Numbered from the stretch's first letter, positions 16,126 through 25,881 are shown. The stretch is DNA of 64,000 bases from Zhihengliuella flava (GCF_015751895.1 NZ_JADOTZ010000001.1:1984001-2048000); one strand, 5' to 3'. The notes: a model not told the origin generated them from the sequence alone. Program-made: numbers and translations.

Positions 16126-17172
16126 TTAGGCGGCGTGCGACGTCGTCGTCAGCTCCGGGTAGAACTTCTCCGCCGTCTCCGGGTGCGCTCGCAAGAAGCC
16201 CTTGAGCATATTGGCGCCGTAGGAGCAGAGCATGGGATTCTGCGGGTCGTCCGAGGCGCCGCGGGCCTCGGCGGCGAGCTCGGCCGGAAGCTCCACAGGA
16301 TCGATGACGGCGTCGAGCCGAGGGGACCAGAAGAACGGGACCGAGTAGCGGTCCACGCCCGCCGGGGGCGCGGTCACGCGGTGAATGGTGGCCATCAGGT
16401 AGCCGTTGGTGGCGACCTCCAGCATCTCGCCGAGGTTGACCACCAGCGCACCCTCGAGGGGCTCGACGGTGATCCACTCCTCCTGCCCGTAGGGCTGGAC
16501 CTCGAGGCCGCCGACGGCGTCCTGCAGCAGCATGGTGACGAACCCGTAGTCCGCGTGGGCTCCCACGCCCTGCGTACCGGCCTCCGGCACCTGGCCGCCG
16601 ACGTAGTGCACCAGCTTGCCCATCCACGCGGGCGTCCCGGCGAACGGCTCGGCGAAGTGGTCCTCCTCAAGGCCCAACGCCACGGAAATCCCGGCCAGCA
16701 GCTCGCGGCCCACCCGGCTCATCAGGTCGGCCCATTCCATCGCCACGCGTTCCAGCTCCGGGAATTCCGTGGGCCACTGGTTGGGGCCCTGCAACTTCAT
16801 GAAGGACTGGCCCTCGGGGACCTCGGCCAGCGCCTCGCGTTCAGGGCCGAAGTCGATTTGCTCGCGGGAGTCGGCGCGTCCCTGCGTGATCTCCTTGCCC
16901 AAGCGGGTGTAGCCGCGGAATTGGGCCGAATTGCGGTTATCCAGCTCGAGGCGCTCGTCGAGCGGGCGCTTGAAGAACTCGGCGACCGTGTCTAGCAGCT
17001 CGGCCGGTTGCCCGTCGCGCGCACCGTAGCCGGTGATCTGGAAAAAGCCCACGTTGTGAGCGGCGTCGCGGAGGGCGTCGATGAACTCAGGGTTGAAGCC
17101 ACCGTCGTCCGTCCGCGCGGTCGACAGGTCAAGGACCGGGACGGAAGTTCGAATCGTCATAGAAGTGACCAT
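16126..17172 (-). CDS. 2-oxoglutarate/iron-dependent oxygenase, isopenicillin N synthase-like
   Basis: The 348-residue protein has the DIOX_N plus 2OG-FeII_Oxy layout. The iron triad is His206 and Asp208 (GVGAHADYG) and His264 (ATIHRV); the 2-oxoglutarate-binding R-x-S is RYS at 275-277. The N-terminus VPVLDLSTAR and GFFQITGYG fit the same family, which covers hydroxylation, desaturation and ring closure of many substrates. No biosynthetic neighbours point to a substrate. The start at ATG 17172 or the in-frame ATG at 17160 are both possible. Confidence 0.85.
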   Translation of the reverse strand: MVTSMTIRTSVPVLDLSTARTDDGGFNPEFIDALRDAAHNVGFFQITGYGARDGQPAELLDTVAEFFKRPLDERLELDNRNSAQFRGYTRLGKEITQGRADSREQIDFGPEREALAEVPEGQSFMKLQGPNQWPTEFPELERVAMEWADLMSRVGRELLAGISVALGLEEDHFAEPFAGTPAWMGKLVHYVGGQVPEAGTQGVGAHADYGFVTMLLQDAVGGLEVQPYGQEEWITVEPLEGALVVNLGEMLEVATNGYLMATIHRVTAPPAGVDRYSVPFFWSPRLDAVIDPVELPAELAAEARGASDDPQNPMLCSYGANMLKGFLRAHPETAEKFYPELTTTSHAA

Positions 17173-17407
17173 AAGACCGAATGTTTCGCCGCGCCGAACG
17201 ATTATGACGCTGGTTTGACGTGTATGACGCCCCGTGTCGCGCCTCTTGACGTCGGTGCGCTATGGGGTGGGCTGCCGCCGCGGGCGTCGTCGTTCCTGTC
17301 AGGGCCCGACGACGCACTGAGCGGCCACGGCCCTCACCAGCGGCTTGATATGTTGGAGCGCACCGCAGGGGAGAGGACCCGCGGCGTGCTGAGATGCAGG
17401 GGAGCGC

Positions 17408-18043
17408 ATGAAGAACGAAGACCCGCAGAAGTGGCAGGGCAGCCGGATCGTCACCGAAGACGATCTGATGCAGCTCAAGGCCGAAACGCACGACCCGGAG
17501 CTGGTGGATAGCCCCGAGCACTTCCGCACGCGCCTGCGTCACGGGATCGTCCTTACTCTTGTTCTGCTCCTCGTGGCCGCCGTCGGCGTCACCGCCTACT
17601 TGGTGCTGACCCGCAAGGTGGAGCTGCCGTTCTTGCCGATGGGGCCCACGGAGACGGTCGCAGCAGAGGCGACGGAATGCCCGGCCGGGAACTTCACCTA
17701 TCAGGACCCCTCCACCATCACCGTGGACGTCTTCAACGGGACGCTGCGCGCGGGATTGGCCACCACCGTCCGGGACGGGCTCGTCGAGCGAGGGTTCGTC
17801 GAGGGTCGGGTGGGCAACCAGCAGCTGAGCAACCGCGGCGCCATTTCTGCGCTGGTGGTCAGCGGCGAAGAGGGGCGGGACGAGGCCCTCACCGTCCAGC
17901 GGCACCTGCCGGGCGCCGAGTACGCCTTCGACGCGCGCCTCGGGGACGGGCACGTGGTGGTCATCGTGGGCGAGGCATACGAATCCCTGCAGGCCACCCC
18001 CTATGTACAGGCCGAGGACGGGCCGCTGAACTGCTCGCAGTAG
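17408..18043 (+). CDS. LytR C-terminal-domain membrane protein
   Basis: The 211-residue protein has a cytoplasmic N-terminus, one transmembrane helix (about 46-67, IVLTLVLLLVAAVGVTAYLV) and an extracytoplasmic LytR_C domain (about 95-195) with the typical VDVFNGTLRAGLATTV and VVVIVGEAYE. It lacks the LCP catalytic domain, so it is a stand-alone LytR_C protein, a type found in actinobacteria and suspected to help attach wall polymers. AGGGGAG precedes the ATG. The 235 bases upstream hold no clear structure. Confidence 0.82.
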   Translation: MKNEDPQKWQGSRIVTEDDLMQLKAETHDPELVDSPEHFRTRLRHGIVLTLVLLLVAAVGVTAYLVLTRKVELPFLPMGPTETVAAEATECPAGNFTYQDPSTITVDVFNGTLRAGLATTVRDGLVERGFVEGRVGNQQLSNRGAISALVVSGEEGRDEALTVQRHLPGAEYAFDARLGDGHVVVIVGEAYESLQATPYVQAEDGPLNCSQ

Positions 18044-18199
18044 GGCCGCGGGGCGGAGCGAATAACGCCCGGTGACGGGGTGAGTTCGCCCACAGGCTGC
18101 GGTGCGTAAGCCCGGGATCATCGGGATCGGCGCGGCGAGTTCCCGCACGGGACTGTGATGCTGTTCTCGGTATCACCATTCGTCGGTAGCATGGCCGCC

Positions 18200-19636
18200 A
18201 TGTCTGACGCATCAGTATCGAATCCTCACAAGACGCCGAAGAAGGTGGTCGGCGTCGCGATCGCCGCCGCCATCGGCGGTTTCCTGTTTGGCTTCGACAG
18301 TTCCGTCATTAACGGAGCCGTCGACGCCATTGAGGGCGAGTTCTCGCTCGGCCCCGTCCTGCTCGGCTTTGCCGTCTCCTGCGCCCTGCTCGGCGCCATG
18401 GTGGGCGCCTGGATCGCCGGCCCGTTCGCTGACCGCCAGGGCCGCGTGCGCGCCATGGTCCTCGCGTCCGCGCTCTTCACCGTCTCCGCCATCGGTTCCG
18501 GCTTCGCCTTCGGTGTGACCGACCTGATCATCTGGCGCTTCCTCGGCGGCGTCGGCGTGGGCATGGCCTCCGTGCTCGCCCCGGCCTACATCGCCGAGGT
18601 CTCCCCGGCCCACAGCCGTGGCCGCCTCGCGTCCCTGCAGCAGCTCGCCATCGTCATCGGCATCTTCGCCGCCCTGCTGACCGACGCCGTGATCGCCGAC
18701 GCGGCCGGCGGCGCCGCCCAAGAGGGCTGGTTCGGCCTCGAGGCCTGGCGGTGGATGTTCCTCTCGGAGACCATCCCCGCCGTCATCTACGGCGTGCTGG
18801 CCCTGCGCCTGCCGGAGTCGCCGCGCTACCTGGTGGCCAAGAGCGACTACGCCCGCGCCGGCAAGGCCCTGGCCGAGGTCGTGGGCATCACCAGCAAGGA
18901 AGGCGTCGAGGAAAAGATTGCCGAGATCAAGGCAACCATCAACGTCGAGACCAAGCAGGGGCTGCACACCCTGGTGGGCGGCCGCGCCTGGCTGCTGCCG
19001 ATCGTCTGGGTCGGCATCCTGCTCTCGGTGTTCCAGCAGTTCGTCGGCATCAACGTGATCTTCTACTACTCGACCACCCTGTGGCAGTCGGTCGGCTTCG
19101 CGGAGGAAGATTCGTTCGCCATCTCCGTCGGTACCTCCATTCTGAACATCGTGGTGACCATCTTGGCCATCTTGCTCGTCGACAAGATCGGCCGTAAGCC
19201 GCTGCTGATGATCGGCTCCACCGGCATGTCGATCGGCCTGTTGACCATGGCCATCTCCTTCGCCCAGGCGATCGTCACCCCGGCCACCGAGCCGGGCGGC
19301 GAGGCCACCGTGTCCCTGCCGGGCGCGTGGGGCGTGATCGCCCTGATCGGCGCCAACCTGTTCGTCGTCGCCTTCGGCATGTCCTGGGGCCCCGTGGTCT
19401 GGGTCCTGCTCGGCGAGATCTTCCCGAACCGGATGCGCGCCGTCGCCCTGTCCGTGGCTGCGGCCGCCCAGTGGCTGGCCAACTTCGCGATCACCCAGTC
19501 GTTCCCGTCGCTCGCGGACGCCTCCTTGGTGCTCGCCTACGGCATCTATGCGGGCTTTGCGATCCTCTCGCTGCTCTTCGTCTGGCGGTTCGTCGAGGAG
19601 ACCAACGGCAAGGAGCTGGAGTCCATGCGCTCCTAA
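18200..19636 (+). CDS. Sugar porter, major facilitator superfamily
   Basis: Proton-coupled sugar uptake transporter of the SP family with 12 predicted helices. Hallmarks are GGFLFGFDSSVINGA at the N-terminus, ADRQGRVRAM between helices 2 and 3, RFLGGVGVGMASVLAPAYIA, PESPRYL after helix 6, QQFVGINVIFYYS in helix 7 and VDKIGRKPLL between helices 8 and 9. The substrate is not fixed by sequence; glucose, xylose, inositol or arabinose are all plausible. I start at ATG 18200 because TAGCAT (18187-18192) ends seven bases upstream and there is no Shine-Dalgarno, which suggests a leaderless transcript; longer starts at 18155 and 18191 are possible. Confidence 0.93.
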   Translation: MSDASVSNPHKTPKKVVGVAIAAAIGGFLFGFDSSVINGAVDAIEGEFSLGPVLLGFAVSCALLGAMVGAWIAGPFADRQGRVRAMVLASALFTVSAIGSGFAFGVTDLIIWRFLGGVGVGMASVLAPAYIAEVSPAHSRGRLASLQQLAIVIGIFAALLTDAVIADAAGGAAQEGWFGLEAWRWMFLSETIPAVIYGVLALRLPESPRYLVAKSDYARAGKALAEVVGITSKEGVEEKIAEIKATINVETKQGLHTLVGGRAWLLPIVWVGILLSVFQQFVGINVIFYYSTTLWQSVGFAEEDSFAISVGTSILNIVVTILAILLVDKIGRKPLLMIGSTGMSIGLLTMAISFAQAIVTPATEPGGEATVSLPGAWGVIALIGANLFVVAFGMSWGPVVWVLLGEIFPNRMRAVALSVAAAAQWLANFAITQSFPSLADASLVLAYGIYAGFAILSLLFVWRFVEETNGKELESMRS

Positions 19637-19650
19637 GCCACCACACACAC

Positions 19651-19689
19651 CGAGGGCCGGCCGACGTCGTCAACGTCGACCGGCCCTCG
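19651..19689. terminator. Terminator between the sugar porter and the DsbA-like gene
   Basis: CGAGGGCCGG pairs with CCGGCCCTCG, extended by CGACG/CGTCG inside and by flanking ACACA/TGTGT. It separates convergent genes. Confidence 0.82.
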
Positions 19690-19717
19690 CTGTGTCTGTA
19701 GGCCTACTCCTGTAGGC

Positions 19718-20455
19718 CTACTCCTCGTGGCAGCCCTCGGGTCCGCACGCGGCGCCGTCGGTGCCCGGCGAACCTGTGGTGCCCACCATGGTCAGCGGCG
19801 TCAGCTCCGCGGCGGCCTGGGTCAACGCCTGGGCAAACACCTCTACCGGTTGCGCCCCGGAGAGCCCGTACTTGTTGTTCAGCACGAAGAACGGCACCCC
19901 GGTGATGCCTAGCCGCCCGGCCGCCGCGATGTCCGCGCGGACGGCGTCGGCGTGCTCGTCGGAGTTCAGGACGCGTTCGACGGCGTCGCGCGGCACCCCC
20001 GCGCCGACGGCCACGTCGGTGAGGTCGCCGGCGGCGCCGATATCGAGGCCGCGCTCAAAGTGCGCGGACAGCAGCGCCTCCTTCAACGCCCCGGCCACAC
20101 CGTGCTCGGCGGCCAGGTGCAGGAGGCGGTGCGCCGTGAAGGTATTCGCCACGCGCAGCCGCTCGAAGTCGTAGGAGAGGCCTTCGCCGGCGGCCTGCTG
20201 CGTGACGTGTTCAAACATCTGGGCCACCGTTTCGCGCGGCATGAATTTGCGCTCGGCGAGGTAGTCCAGCTCCGTGCCCTCGTAGTGCTCGGGCAGGGCG
20301 GGGTCCAGCTGGTAGCTGTGCCACGTGATGTCGACCTGGCCGGCCAGGCCGGTCCGGTCCACAGCGGCCTCAAACCGGCGCTTGCCGATGTAGCACCACG
20401 GGCACGCGACGTCGGACCAAATGTCCACGCTCAGGCGGGAAGAAGAATCAGTCAT
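19718..20455 (-). CDS. DsbA-family (FrnE-like) thiol oxidoreductase
   Basis: The 245-residue protein has a thioredoxin fold with the active site CPWC (C18-C21 in SDVACPWCYIGKRRFE), an all-helical insert and the cis-proline region GITGVPFFVLNNKYGLSGAQ, the pattern of FrnE and 2-hydroxychromene-2-carboxylate isomerase relatives. There is no signal peptide, so it acts in the cytosol. The tail ACGPEGCHEE carries two extra cysteines, also known in FrnE proteins. The ATG at 20455 overlaps the stop of the upstream MFS gene by four bases (ATGA), implying coupled translation. Confidence 0.9.
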   Translation of the reverse strand: MTDSSSRLSVDIWSDVACPWCYIGKRRFEAAVDRTGLAGQVDITWHSYQLDPALPEHYEGTELDYLAERKFMPRETVAQMFEHVTQQAAGEGLSYDFERLRVANTFTAHRLLHLAAEHGVAGALKEALLSAHFERGLDIGAAGDLTDVAVGAGVPRDAVERVLNSDEHADAVRADIAAAGRLGITGVPFFVLNNKYGLSGAQPVEVFAQALTQAAAELTPLTMVGTTGSPGTDGAACGPEGCHEE

Positions 20456-21675
20456 GACTGTGTCAACCGCTCCGCGTCCTGAGCCATTCCGGGGCCCCGG
20501 GGACGCAGCAGCCAGAAGCACAGCGCGCCGACGCCCACCAGCGCCGCGGCGACCCAGTACACGCCGGTATAACCGGTCACGGGGACCAGCGAGCCGAAGA
20601 GGACCGGCCCCAGCCCCGTGCCCAGGTCGAGGGCGAGGAAATAGGTGGAGACGGCGACGCCGACCCGGTGCTCCGGCGAGGCGGCCACGGCGATCGCCTG
20701 CGCGGAGGGGACGATCACTCCGAACCCGAGGCCGCACAGCACACCGGCGAGCAACATCGTCGTCGTGCTCGCCGAGACGGTGAGGGTGATGAGCGAGGCC
20801 GCGAACATGGCAAACGCCGGCCACAGCACCACCCCGGGCCCCCACCGGTCCTGCAGCCGGCCGGCGAAGAGCCGCGGCACCACCATGGAGACCGCGTAGG
20901 CACCGAAGAACCAGGCGCTGGATCCCGGGTGCCCGTCCGCGGCCGAGTAGGCCGAGGCCAGGGCCAGGATGGACGAGTAGGCGGCGCCGCAGAAGAGGGA
21001 GACGACGGCGATGGGCACGGCCCGCGCCTCGACCATCGTGGCCGGCCGCAACCACTGGACGTCGCGGGCGCGGGGCCGGCGCTCGGCAGGAAGCTCCGGC
21101 GGGCGCAGAATGAGCGCCACCACGAGCCCGCCGGCGGCGCTGGCCGTGCTGAGCCAGAACATCTCGAGGTAGTGCCCGCCCGCGGCCAATTGGACGGCGA
21201 TCAGCGGGCCCACCGCGATGGACAGGGACGTGGAGAGCATGAAGTAGCCGGTGCCCTCGGCGCGGCGTGCTGGCGGCAGCAGTGCCTGGACGCTGGCGGA
21301 GACTGCCGTGTTACCGAGGCCGAAGGCGACGCCGTGCAGCAGCCGGACGGCGATGAGCATTCCCAGCGAATCGCTCGGGAGGTAGAGGAAGGACAGGATG
21401 ACGTAGGCGCCTAGCGCCACCAGCAGCGTCCGGCGGCGGCCGGCCACATCCACCAGAGTCCCGCCGACGAAGCGGGACGCGATGGCGCCGACGACGAACG
21501 AGCTGGCCGTGAACCCCGCCGTGGAATCGGCGGCGGAGAAGCGGTCGATCGCGTACAGAGCGATGGACGTGGTGAGCAGGTAGAAGACTAGGGAGATCGC
21601 CAAGTTGGCCCCGATGCACAGGAAGAACTGGCCGGTCCAGACGGAGGGGGCCGGCTGATCGCGTGGCGTCGTCAT
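20452..21675 (-). CDS. MFS transporter, probable efflux type
   Basis: The 407-residue protein has 12 predicted helices and an MFS signature between helices 2 and 3 (GGTLVDVAGRRRTLLVALGA). RLLHGVAFGLGNTAVSAS in helix 4 resembles drug/metabolite exporters rather than sugar porters. The ATG at 21675 is chosen because AAGGA lies five bases before it; the frame is open to 21741. It is the first gene of a two-gene operon with the DsbA-like protein. The substrate is unknown. Confidence 0.87.
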   Translation of the reverse strand: MTTPRDQPAPSVWTGQFFLCIGANLAISLVFYLLTTSIALYAIDRFSAADSTAGFTASSFVVGAIASRFVGGTLVDVAGRRRTLLVALGAYVILSFLYLPSDSLGMLIAVRLLHGVAFGLGNTAVSASVQALLPPARRAEGTGYFMLSTSLSIAVGPLIAVQLAAGGHYLEMFWLSTASAAGGLVVALILRPPELPAERRPRARDVQWLRPATMVEARAVPIAVVSLFCGAAYSSILALASAYSAADGHPGSSAWFFGAYAVSMVVPRLFAGRLQDRWGPGVVLWPAFAMFAASLITLTVSASTTTMLLAGVLCGLGFGVIVPSAQAIAVAASPEHRVGVAVSTYFLALDLGTGLGPVLFGSLVPVTGYTGVYWVAAALVGVGALCFWLLRPRGPGMAQDAERLTQS

Positions 21676-21941
21676 CGAGGTCCTTGCTGCTGTCAACATC
21701 GGGGTTTTCGGCGCAGCGGGCCTGCGCCGCCCCATCGGCACCGATCATTTCATGCCCTGTGTGCCATCAATGCTGGTGTGACGCGCGGCGACGTGCGCGG
21801 ACGGCGTCGTGCGTCGCACCCAGTTGCCGGGCCGCGCGCGGCTCGCATACTGTGCAGAATGGCTCTGTGGGTGTGGGGACCCGCGGTGCGTCCGCCGCGC
21901 CTTGGCGCGCCCCGCTCGCTCTGGTTCCTGAAAGGGGCCTC

Positions 21942-23996
21942 ATGACCCTGACCGCGCCCACCACCGGCACGGCACCTAGCCGCCGAGCCTCCGCCCGCGC
22001 CCGCCTGCTGGCTGCCGCCGCTTCCTTCACGCTGGCCCTCGCCGGCGCGCTGCCCGCCGCCGCGGCCCCCACCCCGGACCCTGACCCGCGCACCGACCCC
22101 GACGTCGCGGCGCTGGCCGAGGCGGTGGAGCGGGATCTCGGCACGTCGCTCGATCAGTTCCTCGCCTCCGGCGAGCTGACGCGCGTGGCTGCCCAACTGC
22201 AGAGGGAGCTTGAGGCAGCGGGTCTGGCGGCGAGCGTCGCGGTGCAGGGCGGCCGCGTCAGCGTGCGCGCCGCCGATGGCGAGCGCGACGCCGTCGTGCG
22301 CCTGGTCCGCGGGTCGGCGCCGCGGGCACTGGACGACGGCGGAGTGGTGGTGCACGGTCCCGCGGCCGCGGAGCCCGCCCCGGAGGATGACCCGGTGGCC
22401 GCCGAGCGCACGGCCGTCTCCGCCCGGGAGCTCGCCCGGGAGTACGTCGCCCAGTTCGGGCCCGCCCACGTCCATTCGGTGACGCAGGAGCCGGGCGGAT
22501 TCGTCATCAGCACGGCGGACGTCGCGACGGAGCCGGCCGCCGTGGAGCGGTTCGCGGCGGGCTACACCAACGTGCGCGTCGAGGCCGCTGCAGGACCGGC
22601 CGTCAGTTACGCGGCGGACGACGTCGTCGGCGGGATGCCGTACGGGCACACCACCAACGGGGTGGATTACGAGGTGTGCAGTACGGGATTCGCCGCGTTC
22701 AGCCCGCAGGGGCAGCCCGCGGTCCTGTCCGCCGGGCATTGCACGGTGGACGGCTCCATCACGCAGCCGCTGTCCCTGCTGGATCAGGGCGGGATCCCTG
22801 GCACCATGGTCGGGACGGCCCAGCGGTTGGGGACGTTCGGCTTCTCCCAGTTCGGCGGCGTGTCCAACTCCTCGTCCTCGCTGGCCGGGGACAACGTCGG
22901 CACGGACGTGTCCGTCATCGAGGCCATCAACCCTGAGCTGACGCTGCTGCCGCGGGCCTCCGACTGGTCCGCGGCGCCGGAGATGACCACGGCGGGCCCG
23001 TGGGTGACGGACGTGGCCGACCCGGTGGCGGGGGCCGAGGTGTGTAAGTCGGGACGCGCCACGGGGTGGACGTGTTCCACCATTACCGAGGTGGGGGTGT
23101 TCTTCCTTTATGGGCACCAGTTTCCGCAGGATCCGGAGGACATCCGGGCCTCCTACGGGTTCATTGCCGAGGGGCTGGAGTCCGCGCAGGGCGATTCCGG
23201 CGGGCCGATCGTTTCCGGGACGGTGGGTGTGGGCTTGCTCAGCGGGGGCCCGGCGAACCCGGATGATGGCGCCTACTCGCTGGGCACGTCCCTCACCGAC
23301 GCGTTGAGCTACACCGGCGGGTACACCGTGCACCTGCATCTGCCCGCACCCGTGCTGGAGGCAGGCGTGGAGTACGACGCCGGGGCTCCCGTGGGCGGCA
23401 CCGTCTCCGGTGCCGCCGCGGGGACCCACGTGCGGGTTGAGGCCGGCGGCCGGGAGTTGGGCACCGTCCCGGTTGGCGCGGACGGGGCCTTCGTCTTCGA
23501 CGCCCCGGCCGATCCGGGCGAGTACGCGCTGATCCTGCGCGCGGTCAACGGGTATAGCGAGTCGGAGCCGGTGACGGCGTCGATCGTGGTGGCCGGCAGC
23601 ACTGCCCCGCCCACGCCGGATCCGACCCCCACGCCGGAGACGTCGACCACGGCCCCACGCCCGACTCCCGGGCCCTCGTCGACCACGGAGCCGGCGGAGT
23701 CGGCCCGCCCGACGCCCACCGGTTCCGCGAGGCCGAGCACGACGCCGACGGGCGCCCCGTCTGAGACGCCGGCGAGTGCGCCGAGCTCGTCGCGGCCCAC
23801 CCTGGCCGGCATCGAGACGGCCTCGGACGCGCCCGGCGACGAGCCGCCCGCGGTACTGGGTCAGGGCCCGCACCTGCCGGGGACCGGCACCGCCACCGTG
23901 GTGCCGTTGACCGCGTTCGGCGGCGCCGCCGTCGTCCTGGGCCTGCTGGTCCTGCTCCTCGCGCGCGGCCGGTACCGCGGCCGCCACGCGGGCTAA
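21942..23996 (+). CDS. Secreted S1-family serine protease with sorting signal
   Basis: The 684-residue protein has a signal peptide (twin-basic start, then ARLLAAAASFTLALAGALPA), a propeptide-like region (about 45-225) and a chymotrypsin-fold domain with His in VLSAGHC (about 266), Asp in GTDVSVI (about 321) and Ser in AQGDSGGPIV (about 417). Three segments follow: an Ig-like domain (about 470-545), a Thr/Pro/Ser-rich spacer (about 550-640), and LPGTG (about 645-649) with a hydrophobic helix and basic tail. That is a sortase-type wall anchor. GAAAGGGG precedes ATG 21942. It should act on the cell surface, probably on proteins or peptides. Confidence 0.92.
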   Translation: MTLTAPTTGTAPSRRASARARLLAAAASFTLALAGALPAAAAPTPDPDPRTDPDVAALAEAVERDLGTSLDQFLASGELTRVAAQLQRELEAAGLAASVAVQGGRVSVRAADGERDAVVRLVRGSAPRALDDGGVVVHGPAAAEPAPEDDPVAAERTAVSARELAREYVAQFGPAHVHSVTQEPGGFVISTADVATEPAAVERFAAGYTNVRVEAAAGPAVSYAADDVVGGMPYGHTTNGVDYEVCSTGFAAFSPQGQPAVLSAGHCTVDGSITQPLSLLDQGGIPGTMVGTAQRLGTFGFSQFGGVSNSSSSLAGDNVGTDVSVIEAINPELTLLPRASDWSAAPEMTTAGPWVTDVADPVAGAEVCKSGRATGWTCSTITEVGVFFLYGHQFPQDPEDIRASYGFIAEGLESAQGDSGGPIVSGTVGVGLLSGGPANPDDGAYSLGTSLTDALSYTGGYTVHLHLPAPVLEAGVEYDAGAPVGGTVSGAAAGTHVRVEAGGRELGTVPVGADGAFVFDAPADPGEYALILRAVNGYSESEPVTASIVVAGSTAPPTPDPTPTPETSTTAPRPTPGPSSTTEPAESARPTPTGSARPSTTPTGAPSETPASAPSSSRPTLAGIETASDAPGDEPPAVLGQGPHLPGTGTATVVPLTAFGGAAVVLGLLVLLLARGRYRGRHAG

Positions 23997-24029
23997 CCGG
24001 GCTGTCCCGGCAGGCGGGCGGACAACGCA

Positions 24030-24062
24030 GTGCGGGGCGCCCCGCCAGGGGACGCCCCGCAC
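24030..24062. terminator. Hairpin after the protease gene
   Basis: GTGCGGGGCG and CGCCCCGCAC pair over ten bases around a 13-base loop, 33 bases after the protease stop and before the convergent aceB. Confidence 0.65.
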
Positions 24063-24212
24063 CACTGCTCTGCTCTGCTGTGCTTGCGGTGCGCCGGGGC
24101 TCCATCTGCCGCCGGCGCGCCGATATTTAGTTGTTCCCCCCGGGGAACCGGACGGGGTGTCACTCCAGCAGCAGCACCGCCACCCGGCTCACCGGAAGTC
24201 AGATCCCTCCGC

Positions 24213-25850
24213 CTACGCCGCCTGCAATTGCTGCTTGCGGGTGCGGCAGAGGTAGGTCTCGTACGCCGGCAGCGTCAAGAAGTCGGGGAAGTCCTCGCCG
24301 AGCGCGGAGGCCTCGAAGATTTCCCGCGCCTCCGTGAACCGGTCCTCCTCGAAGCGCTGGATGCGGGCGAACTCCTCATCCGTCAGCTCCTGCACGTACT
24401 CGCGGGTGATGATCTCCCCGTCGTCCGTCACCGCGCCCTGGGCGATCCACTGCCACAGCTGGGACCGGGAGATCTCCGCCGTGGCGGCGTCCTCCATCAG
24501 GTTCTGCAGGGCCACCGCGCCGTTGCCGCGCAGCCAGGACTCGATGTAGCGGATGCCGATCGCGATGTTGGAACGCACGCCCGTTTCCGTGATGAGCCCC
24601 TGCGTCCCGGCAATGTTCAGCAGCGCCGCGTCGTCCGGGGTCACGTCCTCGCGGGTGCGGTCCCGCTGGTTCGGTGCGGAACCGAGCACGCCGTCGAACA
24701 CCTCCCGCGCCACGGGCACCAGGTCCGGGTGCGCCACCCACGAGCCGTCAAAGCCGTCGTTCGCCTCGCGGGACTTGTCCGCGCGCACCTTCTCAAACGC
24801 GACGGCGTTGGCGGCCTCGTCCCGGCGGTTCGGGATGAACGCGCTCATGCCGCCGATCGCCATGGCCCCGCGGCGGTGGCAGGCCCGCACCAGCTGCTCC
24901 GTGTAGGCCCGCATGAACGGGGCCGTCATGGTCACCATGTTCCGGTCCGGCAGCACAAACCGTGGGCCGCGCTCGCGGAAGTTCTTGATGACGGAGAAGA
25001 TGTAGTCCCAGCGGCCGGCGTTGAGGCCGGAGGCGTGGTCCCGCAGCTCGTAGAGGATCTCCTCCATCTCAAAGGCCGCGGTGATGGTCTCGATCAGCAC
25101 CGTGGCGCGGATGGTGCCCTGCGGCATACCCACGTAGTCCTGGGCGAAGACAAACACGTCATTCCACAGCCGCGCCTCCTCGTGGCTCTCCAGCTTCGGC
25201 AGGTAGAAGTACGGTCCGCGGCCCTGATTGATCAGGCGCTGGCCGTGGTGGAAGAAGTGGAGCCCAAAGTCCACCAGCGCGCCGGCGATCGGGGTCTCGC
25301 CGATGCTCAGGTGCTTCTCCGGCAGATGCCAGCCGCGCGGGCGGACCACGATGGTCGGCAGGTCCGTCAGGCGCTCGCCGGTGAGTCGGTATTCGCGGCC
25401 CTCATCGGTGGTGAAGTCGATGTCCCGGTCCAGGATGCGGCCCAGGTTCAGCTGACCCTTGATCATGTTCTTCCACGTCGGCGTGGCCGAGTCCTCCAGG
25501 TCCGCCAGCCACACCTTAGCCCCGGAGTTCAGGGCGTTGATGGCCATCTTGCGGTCAGTGGGGCCGGTGATCTCCACGCGGCGGTCCTCCAGGCCCGGCG
25601 CGATCGGGGCGACCTGCCACGAGCTGTCCTCGCGGATGTGGCGCGTCTCCGGCCGGAAGGTCGGGTCCGTGCCGCGGGAGATCTTCTTGCGGCGCGTTTC
25701 CCGTGCCGCGAGCAACTCTTGCCGGCGCTCCTCGAACCGCTCGTGCAGGGCCGTCAGGAAGTCGATGGCCTCCGGGGTCATGATCCGCTCCTGATGGCAC
25801 ACGGGCGGGCCGGACAAGGTCATCCTGTTGATCGTGATGGGGGAGTTCAT
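24213..25850 (-). CDS. aceB: Malate synthase A
   Basis: Condenses glyoxylate with acetyl-CoA to malate, the second step of the glyoxylate shunt. The 545-residue length is typical of isoform A. Conserved blocks include DLEDSATPTWKNMIKGQLNL, VVRPRGWHLPEKH (with the catalytic Arg), GPYFYLPKLESHEEARLWND and GRWDYIFSVIKNFRERG. ATG 25850 is chosen because AAAGGA lies at proper spacing; the ATG at 25859 touches that site. aceB follows aceA by 100 bases in the same direction, with a strong hairpin between that may lower its expression relative to aceA. Confidence 0.97.
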   Translation of the reverse strand: MNSPITINRMTLSGPPVCHQERIMTPEAIDFLTALHERFEERRQELLAARETRRKKISRGTDPTFRPETRHIREDSSWQVAPIAPGLEDRRVEITGPTDRKMAINALNSGAKVWLADLEDSATPTWKNMIKGQLNLGRILDRDIDFTTDEGREYRLTGERLTDLPTIVVRPRGWHLPEKHLSIGETPIAGALVDFGLHFFHHGQRLINQGRGPYFYLPKLESHEEARLWNDVFVFAQDYVGMPQGTIRATVLIETITAAFEMEEILYELRDHASGLNAGRWDYIFSVIKNFRERGPRFVLPDRNMVTMTAPFMRAYTEQLVRACHRRGAMAIGGMSAFIPNRRDEAANAVAFEKVRADKSREANDGFDGSWVAHPDLVPVAREVFDGVLGSAPNQRDRTREDVTPDDAALLNIAGTQGLITETGVRSNIAIGIRYIESWLRGNGAVALQNLMEDAATAEISRSQLWQWIAQGAVTDDGEIITREYVQELTDEEFARIQRFEEDRFTEAREIFEASALGEDFPDFLTLPAYETYLCRTRKQQLQAA

Positions 25851-25881
25851 GGGAATCATCCTTTGCGCTGGGGGTGGGGAC

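Noticed and set aside
20456-21055. N-terminal extension of the DsbA-like protein into the MFS gene
   Set aside because: The upstream part is an alternative frame of the MFS transporter; the CPWC domain starts right after ATG 20455, which forms an ATGA junction.
21750-24065. 771-codon open frame on the minus strand opposite the S1 protease
   Set aside because: Arg/Gly/His-rich translation antisense to a gene with signal peptide, catalytic triad and anchor.
24133-24148. Palindrome GTTCCCC-CC-GGGGAAC near the aceB 3' end
   Set aside because: The loop is too short for a hairpin and there is no promoter beside it; probably a chance GC-rich dyad.
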